From contig NZ_DATGLN010000153.1 in the NCBI RefSeq assembly GCF_035294165.1, positions 1 to 14,808 of the forward strand: a stretch of DNA of 14,808 nt, in the 5' to 3' direction. Position numbers and translations under genes: made by a program. Source of the stretch: Chthonomonas sp035294165 (GTDB taxonomy: Bacteria; Armatimonadota; Chthonomonadetes; Chthonomonadales; Chthonomonadaceae). The notes below the pieces were generated by a model. It worked only from the letters and a program-made list of their open reading frames with translations. It made no database searches and was not told the DNA's origin. This document shows, in pieces, positions 7,429 to 14,211 of the stretch. The first letter of the stretch is position 1. The number at the start of each line of letters is the position of its first letter.

Positions 7429-8616
7429 TTATGTCTCGGTAACTCTCTCGTAGATGGCGGTAGCGCGTTCTGCCATGGCGCTCACCGTGAAGTGCTCCTG
7501 TACGTGACGCCGGGCTTGTTCGCCCATCGCCTGCGCCAGAGATGGGTCGGAAAGCAACCGTATGATGGCCTCGGCCATCGCCTCGGCGTCGCCCATCGGC
7601 ACCAAGAGGCCGGTTTGGTTTGGCACCATCACTTCAAGCACCCCTCCACCTGCCGTGGCCACTACCGCTCTCCCTAAGGCCATGCCCTCCAAAACCACCT
7701 GCCCCAAAGGTTCTGGGATAATGGAGGCGTGCACAAGAATATCTAGCTCGCTCACCACGGCCTTTGTATCTTCCTGGAACCCTCTGAAAACGACCCGTTC
7801 ACCAAGGTTGCGCCTTACTAGTTCGCCTTGCAGCTCCTCAAAGTAGGGCTGATCGCCAAACAGGGCAGAGCCGATGATCTCGAACTGCGTTTGTGGGTAG
7901 CTTCGCTGTACCTGCTCGGCTGCTGCAAGAAAGATATGTTGTCCCTTCCACTTGGCGATACGCCCCATAAGCCCTATACGCGGGTGCGATTTCCCACATA
8001 AAGGGGGGAGGGGATAGGGGGGACGAACCCAATCGTTGGGGATGCCGCTGTAGATAACATCCGAGGGTTTCTGTTTAGGTAAGTGCAACGTCTGCAGTGT
8101 GGCACACGAGTTCGCCACAATGAAAGTAGGTAGTGAGCGAGCTAGTAGTCGTATAAAACGAACCGTATTTTTAGGAAGATAGTCTGGCTCGATTCGGTCA
8201 CGGATGTGCCATATGAGCGGGATGTGGGCGAGGCGAGCGGCAAAGCCGCCGATCAGGTCGGCCTTTAGCGAGTTTGTGTGAACGATGTCGAAACGCTTGG
8301 CACGCAAGAAACGCGCCAGGCGCCCAATAGAGCTTAAGACGGCGCCCAGTCGGTTTGGTTTGAGAAAGGTATGAACCCTCGAAACGTCTTTACGCATATC
8401 TACAATCTGTGTGTTCAGCTCAAACAGCTCTACCGGCACCTGGGCTTGTTCTAACTTGACGTGGAGGGGGCCGTCGGAAAAAAGCAGCACATGCGGGACG
8501 ACGCGGGAGCGGTCGAAGGCTTGTGTAAGACGCAACAAAGCTACCTCACCGCCACCGAGCTGGGCGGTGTGGTCTATGAAGAGAACACGACGAGGATGTT
8601 TTTGGGCTGAAGTCAT
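7429..8616 (-). CDS. Glycosyltransferase family 4 (GT-B fold)
   Basis: A 395-aa cytoplasmic GT4 enzyme that probably adds a sugar from a nucleotide-sugar donor to a polysaccharide, lipopolysaccharide or lipid acceptor; donor and acceptor are unknown. The N-terminal domain begins RVLFIDHTAQLGGGE, with the glycine-rich loop typical of the acceptor-side Rossmann fold, and carries FDIVHTNSLKAD. The C-terminal domain shows GRIAKWKGQ (residues 218-226) and the EX7E motif EPLGQVVLE (E302, E310), then the usual GRAVVATAGGG loop. The ATG at 8616 lacks a clear Shine-Dalgarno; it lies 18 nt after the stop of the gmhA-like gene, so translational coupling is plausible. The neighbouring heptose isomerase hints at surface-glycan synthesis. 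Confidence 0.9.
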   Translation of the reverse strand: MTSAQKHPRRVLFIDHTAQLGGGEVALLRLTQAFDRSRVVPHVLLFSDGPLHVKLEQAQVPVELFELNTQIVDMRKDVSRVHTFLKPNRLGAVLSSIGRLARFLRAKRFDIVHTNSLKADLIGGFAARLAHIPLIWHIRDRIEPDYLPKNTVRFIRLLARSLPTFIVANSCATLQTLHLPKQKPSDVIYSGIPNDWVRPPYPLPPLCGKSHPRIGLMGRIAKWKGQHIFLAAAEQVQRSYPQTQFEIIGSALFGDQPYFEELQGELVRRNLGERVVFRGFQEDTKAVVSELDILVHASIIPEPLGQVVLEGMALGRAVVATAGGGVLEVMVPNQTGLLVPMGDAEAMAEAIIRLLSDPSLAQAMGEQARRHVQEHFTVSAMAERATAIYERVTET

Positions 8617-8634
8617 TGGATGTGAGCGACGGTT

Positions 8635-9231
8635 TCACGAACCAAAAAGGCGATTTTCGATCTCCTCACAAACGGCGTGCCATAGGGTGATGTGGGCCTC
8701 TTGAATGCGTGCGGTCACTTTGGAGGGCACGCAGAGGCAGATATCGGTGATCTCGTGTAACTTCCCTCCATCTGCACCCGTGAAGCCCACGCAGACGGCT
8801 TGACAATGGCGTGCGGCCTCCATGGCACGAATCACGTTAGGCGAGTTGCCGCTGGTAGATATACCCACGACGATATCCCCAGGCTGCGCAAGGGCATGGA
8901 CTTGTCGGGCAAAAACGTCGGCAAAGCTGTAGTCGTTGCCCACACAGGTAAGAATGGCGTCGGGAGCGGAGAGAGCTATGGCCGGAAGAGGATGGCGTTC
9001 TTTTAGAAATCGGCCTACCAACTCGCCGGCCACATGCTGTGCGTCACAGGCACTGCCTCCATTACCGCAAAGCAACATCTTATTTCCTTTTCTAAAAGCA
9101 GAGACGACGGCCTCAACGAACTGTTCAAATGCGACGTTGCAGGCATCGAAAAGCTGCTCTTTTACGGCTATCGACTCGGCGATGGTGCGCGCGAGAGTTT
9201 GTCTTGAGGAAAGGTTTGCTTCTTGTGTCAT
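8635..9231 (-). CDS. gmhA: SIS-domain phosphoheptose isomerase, GmhA-like
   Basis: About 198 aa. It resembles D-sedoheptulose-7-phosphate isomerase, the first step of ADP-heptose synthesis for LPS core. A helical N-terminus precedes a SIS domain with MLLCGNGGSACDAQHVAGELVGRF, LTCVGNDYSFADVFARQV, GDIVVGISTSGNSPNVIRAM and a late EAHITLWHAVCEEIE helix; the GNGGS, STSGNS and QEAHITLxH elements are GmhA hallmarks. The ATG at 9231 with AAAGGG upstream is preferred over an in-frame TTG at 9246 that has no ribosome binding site. It is followed closely by the GT4 gene. Other SIS proteins such as DiaA are similar; the gene name is by family resemblance. Confidence 0.85.
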   Translation of the reverse strand: MTQEANLSSRQTLARTIAESIAVKEQLFDACNVAFEQFVEAVVSAFRKGNKMLLCGNGGSACDAQHVAGELVGRFLKERHPLPAIALSAPDAILTCVGNDYSFADVFARQVHALAQPGDIVVGISTSGNSPNVIRAMEAARHCQAVCVGFTGADGGKLHEITDICLCVPSKVTARIQEAHITLWHAVCEEIENRLFGS

Positions 9232-9412
9232 AACCACCCTTTTCAAAGATAACGACGTATTTCGACATACTTAAGTTCATAGTACCCCATATAGAAGCAT
9301 GAACAGCAGGGCAAAACACAAAAAAGGAAGTGCGACAAAGGCATTATCGGTGGCTGAGCCACAACACGATACTGCATCTATTTGGAGTTTTCATGGAAGC
9401 TAGCAGAGCAGG

Positions 9413-11983
9413 TTATTCCCAACAAATAAGGGGCAGCTCCGCGGGCAGTTGGGCATCGGGGTGGAAGGGAAGAATACGCACGGAGAACCCTCGAAGGCCA
9501 CTGGCACTACAGGGCATCTCCACCTGAAAGCAGAACAGTTCCCCTTCCTGACCTACGTAGGGGATATCTACAATGCTCTCCGCCTTCAACCTTCGATCGG
9601 CATCCAGGGAGCCGCTATAGGCCTGCACACGGACATCCTCTGGGGCTAGCCCGGCCAAAAAGGCCTTCACCGTTATCTTTAGTTTGTCGCCCACCTGCAG
9701 TGTGGCGCCCTCTTCAGGGGTGGTGATGACCTCTTGGATGCGCACTTGAGGCCAGAGGCTACGTACCCTCTGTTTCCACTCCACAAGCGTACGTGCTCGC
9801 TCTAGGTCATTCGCCTTTAGTTTTAGACACCGTAGTGTGGCAGGAAAGTAGTATCGTGTGGCGTATTCCCCTACCATACGGTGGGTGTTAAAGCGAGGGC
9901 ATAGTGTGCGCATAGAGTATTTCACGCGGGCGACCCAAGCGCGGGGTACGCCATCCATTCCTCTGTCGTAGAAAAGCGGGACGACCTCGGTTTCCAGGAG
10001 ATTGTAGAGCGCCGTGGCCTCTATCCTATCCTGTTCTTGAGGGTCGGAGTACTCCTCCCCTCGTCCGATAGCCCACCCGGCACGTGGATCATAGCCTTCG
10101 GCCCACCAACCGTCCAGCACCGATACATGTAGCCCTCCGTTAACCAAGGCTTTCATTCCGCTCGTTCCGCTGGCCTCCATGGGGCGCCGTGGGGTGTTGA
10201 GCCACACGTCGCATCCTTGCACTAAGTAACGACTTACGTTGAGGTCGTAGTCTTCAAGAAAAAGAATTCGCCCGCGAACCTCCGGTCGTTTTGAAAACTG
10301 CACAATTTGGCGAATAAGCTCCTTACCGGCATCCTCGCGGGGATGGGCTTTCCCTGCAAAGAGAAGCTGTACCGGCCGTTGTGGGTTGGTAAGCAGGCGG
10401 ATAAGACGATCGGGGTCGGTGAGAAGCAGGGTAGCGCGTTTGTAGGGGGCAAAGCGGCGTGCAAAGCCTATGGTAAGCGCATGAGGGTCTAAGACCTCGG
10501 CAGCAGCACGGAACTCCGAGTCGTCTCGGAAATAGCGTCGTTCCAGTTGCGCCCGTAGGCGCGCTCGGGCAAAAAGGACTAGCTTCTCTCGGCGTGTCTC
10601 TTTAACACGCCAAAGCAGTTCGTCGGGTATCTCCTCAATGCGCTCCCAAACCCCGTCGGGGTTCCCGTCGTAAGACCAACGCCCGCCTAGGTATTTATCG
10701 AGCAACTCCGCCATCTCCATCGAGGCGAAGGAGCGCAGATGAACTCCATTGGTCACATAGCTTGCAGGAACCTCCTCTTCGGGAAAGCCCGGATAGCCCG
10801 CCTGCATCATGCGGCGCGTGACCCGCGCATGGAGCTGGCTCACCCCGTTCACCTGGTGGGCGTGACGCACGGCCAAAACGGCCATGTTAAACTGCTCGCT
10901 TTGGTCCCATGGGTTCACGCGCCCCAAGCCCATAAGCTCGTCGAACGACAGCCCTAGTTGTTGGGCGTAGGCGGCGAAGTAGCGGTTCATTAAATCCGCA
11001 GAAAACACATCAAAGCCGGCAGGGACGGGGGTGTGGGTGGTGAACAGGCTGCCGGCCGCGGCCACCTCACGCGCCGTGGCGTAGTCACATCCTGTCTCCT
11101 CTCTCAGTTCGCGTGCTCTCTCCAGGGCGGTGAAAGCCGCATGCCCCTCGTTCAAATGACACATGGTTGGGCGAATTCCCAAAGCGCGCAAAGCGCGCAT
11201 GCCGCCGATGCCTAGCACCATCTCCTGTCGCAAGCGCATCTCGGCGTCGCCTCCGTAGAGTTGATCGGTGATATCCTGGTCTTCCGGGCGGTTTTCAGAG
11301 AGATTGGTATCGAGCAAAAAGAGAGGCACGCGCCCCACGTTAACCCGCCAAACACGCACGAAGACTTGCCGGCCGGGCAGGTCGAGACACACTTTCAGCG
11401 GTTCACCCTTTTCGTTCAGCACCGCCTGTAAGGGCATGGAATAGAAGTCGTTTTCTGGGTAGGTCTCTTGTTGCCAGCCATCGGGAGAGAGTGTCTGCTT
11501 AAAGTAGCCTTGCTGATACAGCAACCCGACGCCTACGAGTGGCAAGCCGAGATCGCTGGCCGACTTCAGATGGTCGCCGGCCAAAATGCCAAGCCCACCG
11601 GAATAGATGGGCAAACATTCCGTAAGGCCGAACTCCATACAGAAGTAGGCGATGCAGGTTTCTGGCGGAAGCTTATCCGCCCACTGGCGCCGATACCAGG
11701 TATTGGCGGTGGTGAGATAGGTTTGGAGGCTGTAGTGCACATGGTCTACCTCTGCGAGGAAGGAGTCATCGGCTGCCGCCTCGGTGAGACGCTCTTGAGA
11801 GATCAAGCTCAACATGCGAACCGGGTTATGTTCGCACTGTTCCCATAGATTGCGATCCAGACTTCGGAATAGCTCTATCGTCTCGTGATCCCAAGCCCAG
11901 CGCAGATTGTAGGCCAGCGCACGCAGCTTTTGAAGCGGTTCGGGCAAGGCTGGAACAACGTGGTAGGCGCGAATTTTGGGCAT
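9413..11983 (-). CDS. glgP: Alpha-glucan (glycogen/maltodextrin) phosphorylase, GT35
   Basis: About 856 aa; releases glucose 1-phosphate from alpha-1,4-glucans, using pyridoxal phosphate. It is the bacterial/archaeal long type (the TIGR02094-like branch) with an N-terminal domain starting PEPLQKLRALAYNLRWAWDHET. Core motifs include CIAYFCMEFGLTECLPIYSGGLGILAGDHLKSASDLGLPLVGVG, HLNEGHAAF, GFARRFAPYKRATL and the PLP site EASGTSGMK near residues 603-611 with the Schiff-base Lys. The C-terminal 110 residues form an extra beta-rich domain. The ATG at 11983 has GGAGAG 7 nt upstream; a start at 12022 would add 13 residues without a ribosome binding site. It probably mobilises stored glycogen; no other glg genes are in the window. 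Confidence 0.94.
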   Translation of the reverse strand: MPKIRAYHVVPALPEPLQKLRALAYNLRWAWDHETIELFRSLDRNLWEQCEHNPVRMLSLISQERLTEAAADDSFLAEVDHVHYSLQTYLTTANTWYRRQWADKLPPETCIAYFCMEFGLTECLPIYSGGLGILAGDHLKSASDLGLPLVGVGLLYQQGYFKQTLSPDGWQQETYPENDFYSMPLQAVLNEKGEPLKVCLDLPGRQVFVRVWRVNVGRVPLFLLDTNLSENRPEDQDITDQLYGGDAEMRLRQEMVLGIGGMRALRALGIRPTMCHLNEGHAAFTALERARELREETGCDYATAREVAAAGSLFTTHTPVPAGFDVFSADLMNRYFAAYAQQLGLSFDELMGLGRVNPWDQSEQFNMAVLAVRHAHQVNGVSQLHARVTRRMMQAGYPGFPEEEVPASYVTNGVHLRSFASMEMAELLDKYLGGRWSYDGNPDGVWERIEEIPDELLWRVKETRREKLVLFARARLRAQLERRYFRDDSEFRAAAEVLDPHALTIGFARRFAPYKRATLLLTDPDRLIRLLTNPQRPVQLLFAGKAHPREDAGKELIRQIVQFSKRPEVRGRILFLEDYDLNVSRYLVQGCDVWLNTPRRPMEASGTSGMKALVNGGLHVSVLDGWWAEGYDPRAGWAIGRGEEYSDPQEQDRIEATALYNLLETEVVPLFYDRGMDGVPRAWVARVKYSMRTLCPRFNTHRMVGEYATRYYFPATLRCLKLKANDLERARTLVEWKQRVRSLWPQVRIQEVITTPEEGATLQVGDKLKITVKAFLAGLAPEDVRVQAYSGSLDADRRLKAESIVDIPYVGQEGELFCFQVEMPCSASGLRGFSVRILPFHPDAQLPAELPLICWE

Positions 11984-12014
11984 TTCGTCTCTCCGGTGCA
12001 TGATTAAGGTACAA

Positions 12015-12038
12015 CCCCTCAATTAGGCGTTAGAGGGG
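12015..12038 (-). promoter_or_regulatory. Small hairpin in the glgP 5' leader
   Basis: CCCCTC at 12015-12020 and GAGGGG at 12033-12038 form a 6-bp stem with a 12-nt loop, about 32 nt upstream of the glgP start. No T-run follows, so it is not a terminator; it may stabilise the mRNA or be chance. The remaining 12039-12205 is AT-rich and must hold the glgP promoter, but no convincing -35/-10 pair was found there on the minus strand. Confidence 0.25.
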
Positions 12039-12205
12039 AGGATTCCTGCTTTAATAGGCAAAAATTTCTATGGATTGATCCCATCTGTATCATCCCAAGT
12101 AAGATACCTGTTTTTATGCGATTTCTTGCCATTTCAACAACTGATTTGGTATATAGTGCGTAGATATGAAACAAAATTGAATGAATGGCCGACTTCTTGA
12201 ATGTT

Positions 12206-12234
12206 TTGCTTTTGCTTGCTTAAAAGCGTATAGT
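12206..12234 (+). promoter_or_regulatory. Sigma70-type promoter of the PEP-CTERM-like gene
   Basis: TTGCTT (12206-12211), exactly 17 bp, then TATAGT (12229-12234). Transcription would begin near 12241, leaving a leader of about 68 nt before the TTG start codon at 12309. Confidence 0.6.
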
Positions 12235-12308
12235 GAGAGACACCAAACCTTTGGACATTGACACCGAAAATTCAACAACGCTTACATGCCACTTTGAGGA
12301 GAGAAAAA

Positions 12309-13088
12309 TTGACAACGATTGTTCGTTTTCGTTCGGTATTTGCATTGGCCTGTCTGGGCGCAACCCTATCCTTAAGCCGTGGGGCGTATGCCGGTACAGA
12401 TACCCTCCACTTCCTCAATGCGAACGGCTCTAACGGGGTGGATGTCACCTATGTGCTCAACAATCAAGCACATACCGAGAGCGCCGCTGCCGGCCAGTAC
12501 AACTTTCAGATCAACGGCAGCAGCCAAAACTATACCGGTTTCTGTACCGATCTCTTCGATAGCATCTCGAATGGGAATACCTGGAGTGCTCTGCGTACCA
12601 CCGTTTCCAACCCTAGCAACGGCCTTGGCAGCGTTTACTATGCTAACGGCACCCACGGCAACACCATCTTAACGCAAAACATCCACGCCATTGACTACAT
12701 TGTGGCTCACTACGCCAACGCGCCTGCTTCGCGAACAAAAACCGATGCCCAACTCGCTATTTGGGACCTTTCCTTGGGAGGCTCGGTTAGTTACAACCCT
12801 TCCACACATACCTACAACTGGAGCAGCATATTCTCCGCAGTGGATTCGGGCCAGCATAGTTATAGTGACCTGGCAGGAGTCTACAACATCGAACAGGCCG
12901 CTTTTGCCAACGACGGGCGCAGTTGGAACTCCATTTTCGAAAACGCGGGTGCAGATACGAACGGCCGTAAACAAGACATCGCCTTTGCCGCCACACCGGA
13001 GGCCAGCAGCCTTATTAGCTTTGCCGGTTTGGTGGCGGGTAGCATGTGGATTCCACTTCGCGTCCGGCGGCGCCGCAGAGGTCGGTAA
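12309..13088 (+). CDS. Exported protein with PEP-CTERM-like sorting signal
   Basis: About 259 aa. The TTG at 12309 is chosen because GAGGAG lies 7 nt upstream and it begins a clean signal peptide (MTTIVRFRSVFALACLGATLSLSRGAYA); an earlier TTG at 12258 would bury that peptide. The body (residues about 30-225) is rich in Asn, Ser, Thr and Tyr, has few Cys and resembles no enzyme I know; the segment AIDYIVAHY...TKTDAQLAIWDLSLGG is common in PEP-CTERM proteins of the 'thioester-like/GxxY' exported type, which I note only as a resemblance. The C-terminus TPEASSLISFAGLVAGSMWIPLRVRRRRRGR has the tripartite layout of PEP-CTERM signals: a PE(P/A) motif, a hydrophobic helix and an Arg cluster. It should be handled by an exosortase and placed on the cell surface or in extracellular matrix. 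Confidence 0.8.
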   Translation: MTTIVRFRSVFALACLGATLSLSRGAYAGTDTLHFLNANGSNGVDVTYVLNNQAHTESAAAGQYNFQINGSSQNYTGFCTDLFDSISNGNTWSALRTTVSNPSNGLGSVYYANGTHGNTILTQNIHAIDYIVAHYANAPASRTKTDAQLAIWDLSLGGSVSYNPSTHTYNWSSIFSAVDSGQHSYSDLAGVYNIEQAAFANDGRSWNSIFENAGADTNGRKQDIAFAATPEASSLISFAGLVAGSMWIPLRVRRRRRGR

Positions 13089-13091
13089 AAA

Positions 13092-13110
13092 CCCTTTAAG
13101 GGGACCTTTT
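13092..13110 (+). terminator. Weak terminator-like hairpin after the PEP-CTERM-like gene
   Basis: CCCTT-T-AAGGG (13092-13102) is followed by GACC and four T. The stem is only 5 bp around a one-base centre and the T-run is short, so it may not terminate by itself. Confidence 0.25.
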
Positions 13111-13121
13111 CACAACTAACA

Positions 13122-13247
13122 GCGCTCTTCTGCATCTGGTGAGAGGAAGGGGGCGTTGCCGGCTTTCTTCCTCCACTAGACGGCAGACGATGAAACCGAA
13201 TTTTAGGATAACGTCTACTAGGTGGAATCTAATTCAACGAAGAGCGC
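13122..13247 (+). ncRNA. Candidate structured element with three nested stems
   Basis: Outer stem GCGCTCTTC (13122-13130) / GAAGAGCGC (13239-13247) is a perfect 9-bp pair 108 nt apart. It encloses hairpin a, GAGGAAG (13143-13149) / CTTCCTC (13167-13173), and hairpin b, CCAC-TAGACG (13173-13182) / CGTCTA-[CTAG]-GTGG (13212-13225), giving a three-way junction fold. No coding gene covers it; it fills most of the 351-nt gap between the PEP-CTERM-like gene and mpsC. No promoter, T-run or known RNA consensus (tRNA, SRP, 6S, cobalamin) was recognised, so strand and identity are uncertain. Confidence 0.3.
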
Positions 13248-13269
13248 GAAAAAAATCTGCTGGCTCCTC

Positions 13270-13298
13270 TTGACAGCAGATGCAATATGTGGTAGAAT
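13270..13298 (+). promoter_or_regulatory. Strong sigma70-type promoter of the mpsC leader
   Basis: Perfect TTGACA (13270-13275), a 17-bp spacer, then TAGAAT (13293-13298, one mismatch). The predicted start is near 13304-13306, exactly at the first leader hairpin and about 135 nt before the mpsC start codon. This is the best promoter match in the window. Confidence 0.85.
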
Positions 13299-13303
13299 TC
13301 CAT

Positions 13304-13414
13304 TTGTCCTGGTGGACAAGGATAAGGGGCTTAAAAACCTGGTATCCCTGTAGGCCAGCATCCTAGCTGAACGTGTGCCGTGAACGCACGGGCAGGTTGG
13401 ATGCTGGCCTTTTT
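13304..13414 (+). promoter_or_regulatory. Structured 5' leader of mpsC ending in a terminator (attenuator/riboswitch candidate, or small RNA)
   Basis: Three elements follow the promoter directly. P1 is TTGTCC-TGGT-GGACAA (13304-13319). P2 is GGATA...TATCC (about 13319-13346). P3 is a terminator hairpin (13352-13410) with its own inner hairpin. CTGG at 13339-13342 can pair with CCAG at 13355-13358, which would break the terminator's 5' arm, so an antiterminated state is possible. The leader ends 25 nt before the mpsC ATG. It matches no riboswitch consensus I can recall with confidence; ligand unknown. Confidence 0.55.
13352..13414 (+). terminator. Intrinsic terminator inside the mpsC leader
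   Basis: A perfect 12-bp stem AGGCCAGCATCC (13352-13363) / GGATGCTGGCCT (13399-13410) is followed by T-rich TTTTATTA. The 35-nt loop holds a second hairpin TGCC-GTG...CAC-G-GGCA (13376-13394). Its place between a strong promoter and the mpsC start implies conditional read-through. Confidence 0.75.
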
Positions 13415-13439
13415 ATTAGACGGCCTGAGAAGCCCGTAT

Positions 13440-13838
13440 ATGAACCAACCGACGAAAGGTATGATCGAGGCGGAGATCGCCAACGCGGTGTCGCGATTCC
13501 AGAGGGAGCAACAGGGTCGTGGTCCCTCCGATGTGAAGGTACACCTGGTTGGTGATACTCTGCTGGTACGCTGCACGGGCATTCTCACGCCTACCGAGGC
13601 CCACCTTGTGGCTACCGAAGAGGGTCGCCGGTTGATCCGAAGCGCCCGTCAAGAGTTGCGCATGATCAGCCGCAATGAAATTGAAGCGATCATCGCCAAT
13701 ATCGTGGGTTGTAAGGTGCTGCGAAGCTATGGCGATGTAAACGTAGAGGCCGCCGAGCTGGTGGAGGTCTACATTCTGGAAGAGGATGTAGAGAAGCGCT
13801 TTCTCGGTTCGTCGAATCTCTCTTCGCGCAAGCGGTAG
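13440..13838 (+). CDS. MpsC / DUF2294 family protein
   Basis: A 132-aa soluble protein of the DUF2294 family, now linked in Pfam to MpsC of the staphylococcal Na+-translocating membrane-potential-generating system. Family marks are KGMIEAEIANAVSRFQREQQGRGPSDVKVHLVGDTLLVRCTGILTPTE, then EGRRLIRSARQEL and IANIVGCKVLRSYGDVNVEA...VYILEED. There is no signal peptide or membrane span. The ATG at 13440 is chosen because family homology begins just after it and because an upstream GTG at 13380 lies within the terminator hairpin; the ribosome binding site (GAGAAG region) is weak. Its biochemical role is not established. It sits between two structured leaders and ahead of kdp genes, consistent with a role in ion homeostasis. 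Confidence 0.8.
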   Translation: MNQPTKGMIEAEIANAVSRFQREQQGRGPSDVKVHLVGDTLLVRCTGILTPTEAHLVATEEGRRLIRSARQELRMISRNEIEAIIANIVGCKVLRSYGDVNVEAAELVEVYILEEDVEKRFLGSSNLSSRKR

Positions 13839-13868
13839 GCCTTAACGACAACAGAAGAGCAGGTTGCC

Positions 13869-13966
13869 ATTCCGAAGAAGGCTGTTCATTCCGCCTTTGT
13901 CGGAAGGGAGGCCGGAGGTTACGGTGGCTCTTGATAACAAGAGCTTCCGATACTTCCGGCCTTTTG
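13869..13966 (+). promoter_or_regulatory. kdp leader with mutually exclusive hairpins (attenuator/riboswitch candidate)
   Basis: TCGGAA at 13900-13905 can pair with TTCCGA at 13870-13875 (hairpin 1, reinforced by AGGC 13879-13882 / GCCT 13893-13896). It can instead pair with an identical TTCCGA at 13945-13950, where the duplex extends to 8 bp (13899-13906 with 13944-13951, one G-U). The second pairing crosses the terminator stem (13910-13918 / 13953-13961), so only one can form at a time. That is the standard layout of a terminator/antiterminator switch. It lies between mpsC and the kdp small ORFs. No separate promoter was found, so it is probably within the mpsC transcript. It lacks the conserved blocks I know for ydaO (c-di-AMP) RNAs. 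Confidence 0.5.
13910..13965 (+). terminator. Terminator hairpin upstream of the kdp genes
   Basis: Stem GGCCGGAGG (13910-13918) / CTTCCGGCC (13953-13961), 9 bp with one G-U pair, followed by TTTT. The loop contains a perfect 7-bp hairpin GCTCTTG-ATAA-CAAGAGC (13927-13944). The short T-run makes it weaker than the terminator in the mpsC leader. Confidence 0.55.
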
Positions 13967-14012
13967 TGCGTTTAAAACCGAAGGAAAAACAGTACGTGCT
14001 AAGGAGAAAAAC

Positions 14013-14114
14013 ATGTCGGATGGGTTCACCATCTTCATCGTGCTGGTGATGACGACCGTCACCATAGGCTTCCTCTACGGCTGTAACCGCCTTATGCAAG
14101 GAGGCCAACCATGA
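14013..14114 (+). CDS. 33-aa membrane peptide in the kdp operon
   Basis: A short ORF (MSDGFTIFIVLVMTTVTIGFLYGCNRLMQGGQP) with one predicted transmembrane segment (about residues 5-23) followed by a GCNRL turn. AAGGAG lies 7 nt before its ATG, and its TGA overlaps the kdpF ATG as ATGA, so it is translated and coupled to kdpF. It is distinct from KdpF, which follows immediately. I recall similar tiny ORFs with a C-terminal Y-x-x-(G/A)-C-x-R-L motif ahead of kdpF/kdpA in several phyla, unnamed; that memory is not checked. It may be a second small subunit or assembly factor of the Kdp complex. Confidence 0.7.
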   Translation: MSDGFTIFIVLVMTTVTIGFLYGCNRLMQGGQP

Positions 14115-14197
14115 TCGAACAAGTGTTTATTCTGTTCGTTACTTTCTGCGTGTTTGTATACCTATTCTATGCGCTCTTCTATCCGGAGCGTTTCTAG
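14111..14197 (+). CDS. kdpF: KdpF, small subunit of the K+-transporting ATPase
   Basis: A 28-aa single-span peptide (MIEQVFILFVTFCVFVYLFYALFYPERF). The length, the hydrophobic span and the Y-L-x-YAL-x-x-P-E-x-F ending match KdpF, which stabilises the KdpABC complex in the inner membrane. AAGGAGG 6 nt upstream lies within the preceding ORF, whose stop overlaps this start. Its own end is 14 nt before kdpA. Confidence 0.88.
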   Translation: MIEQVFILFVTFCVFVYLFYALFYPERF

Positions 14198-14211
14198 GAG
14201 GCTAGGAAACC

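Noticed and set aside
9285..9314. Possible minus-strand promoter (TTGCCC-17-TATGGG) upstream of the gmhA-like gene
   Set aside because: Both boxes are poor matches; in an AT-rich gap of 180 nt such a pair is expected by chance.
9125..9319. Minus-strand 64-codon frame starting upstream of the gmhA-like gene
   Set aside because: It runs out of frame into the conserved SIS-domain coding region and its translation resembles nothing.
9350..9362. GTGGC-TGA-GCCAC hairpin downstream of glgP
   Set aside because: The stem is 5 bp and no T-run follows on either strand, so it is not a credible terminator.
12372..12974. Overlapping open frames on both strands within the PEP-CTERM-like gene
   Set aside because: They lack ribosome binding sites and family features, whereas the chosen frame has a signal peptide and sorting signal.
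13371..13394. AACGCACGGGCA resembling part of the c-di-GMP-I (GEMM) core
   Set aside because: The second half of the GEMM consensus and its tetraloop/receptor are missing; the bases are explained by the inner hairpin of the terminator loop.
13380..13439. Upstream GTG start giving a longer mpsC product
   Set aside because: It lies inside the terminator hairpin, has no ribosome binding site, and the added residues do not look like the DUF2294 family.
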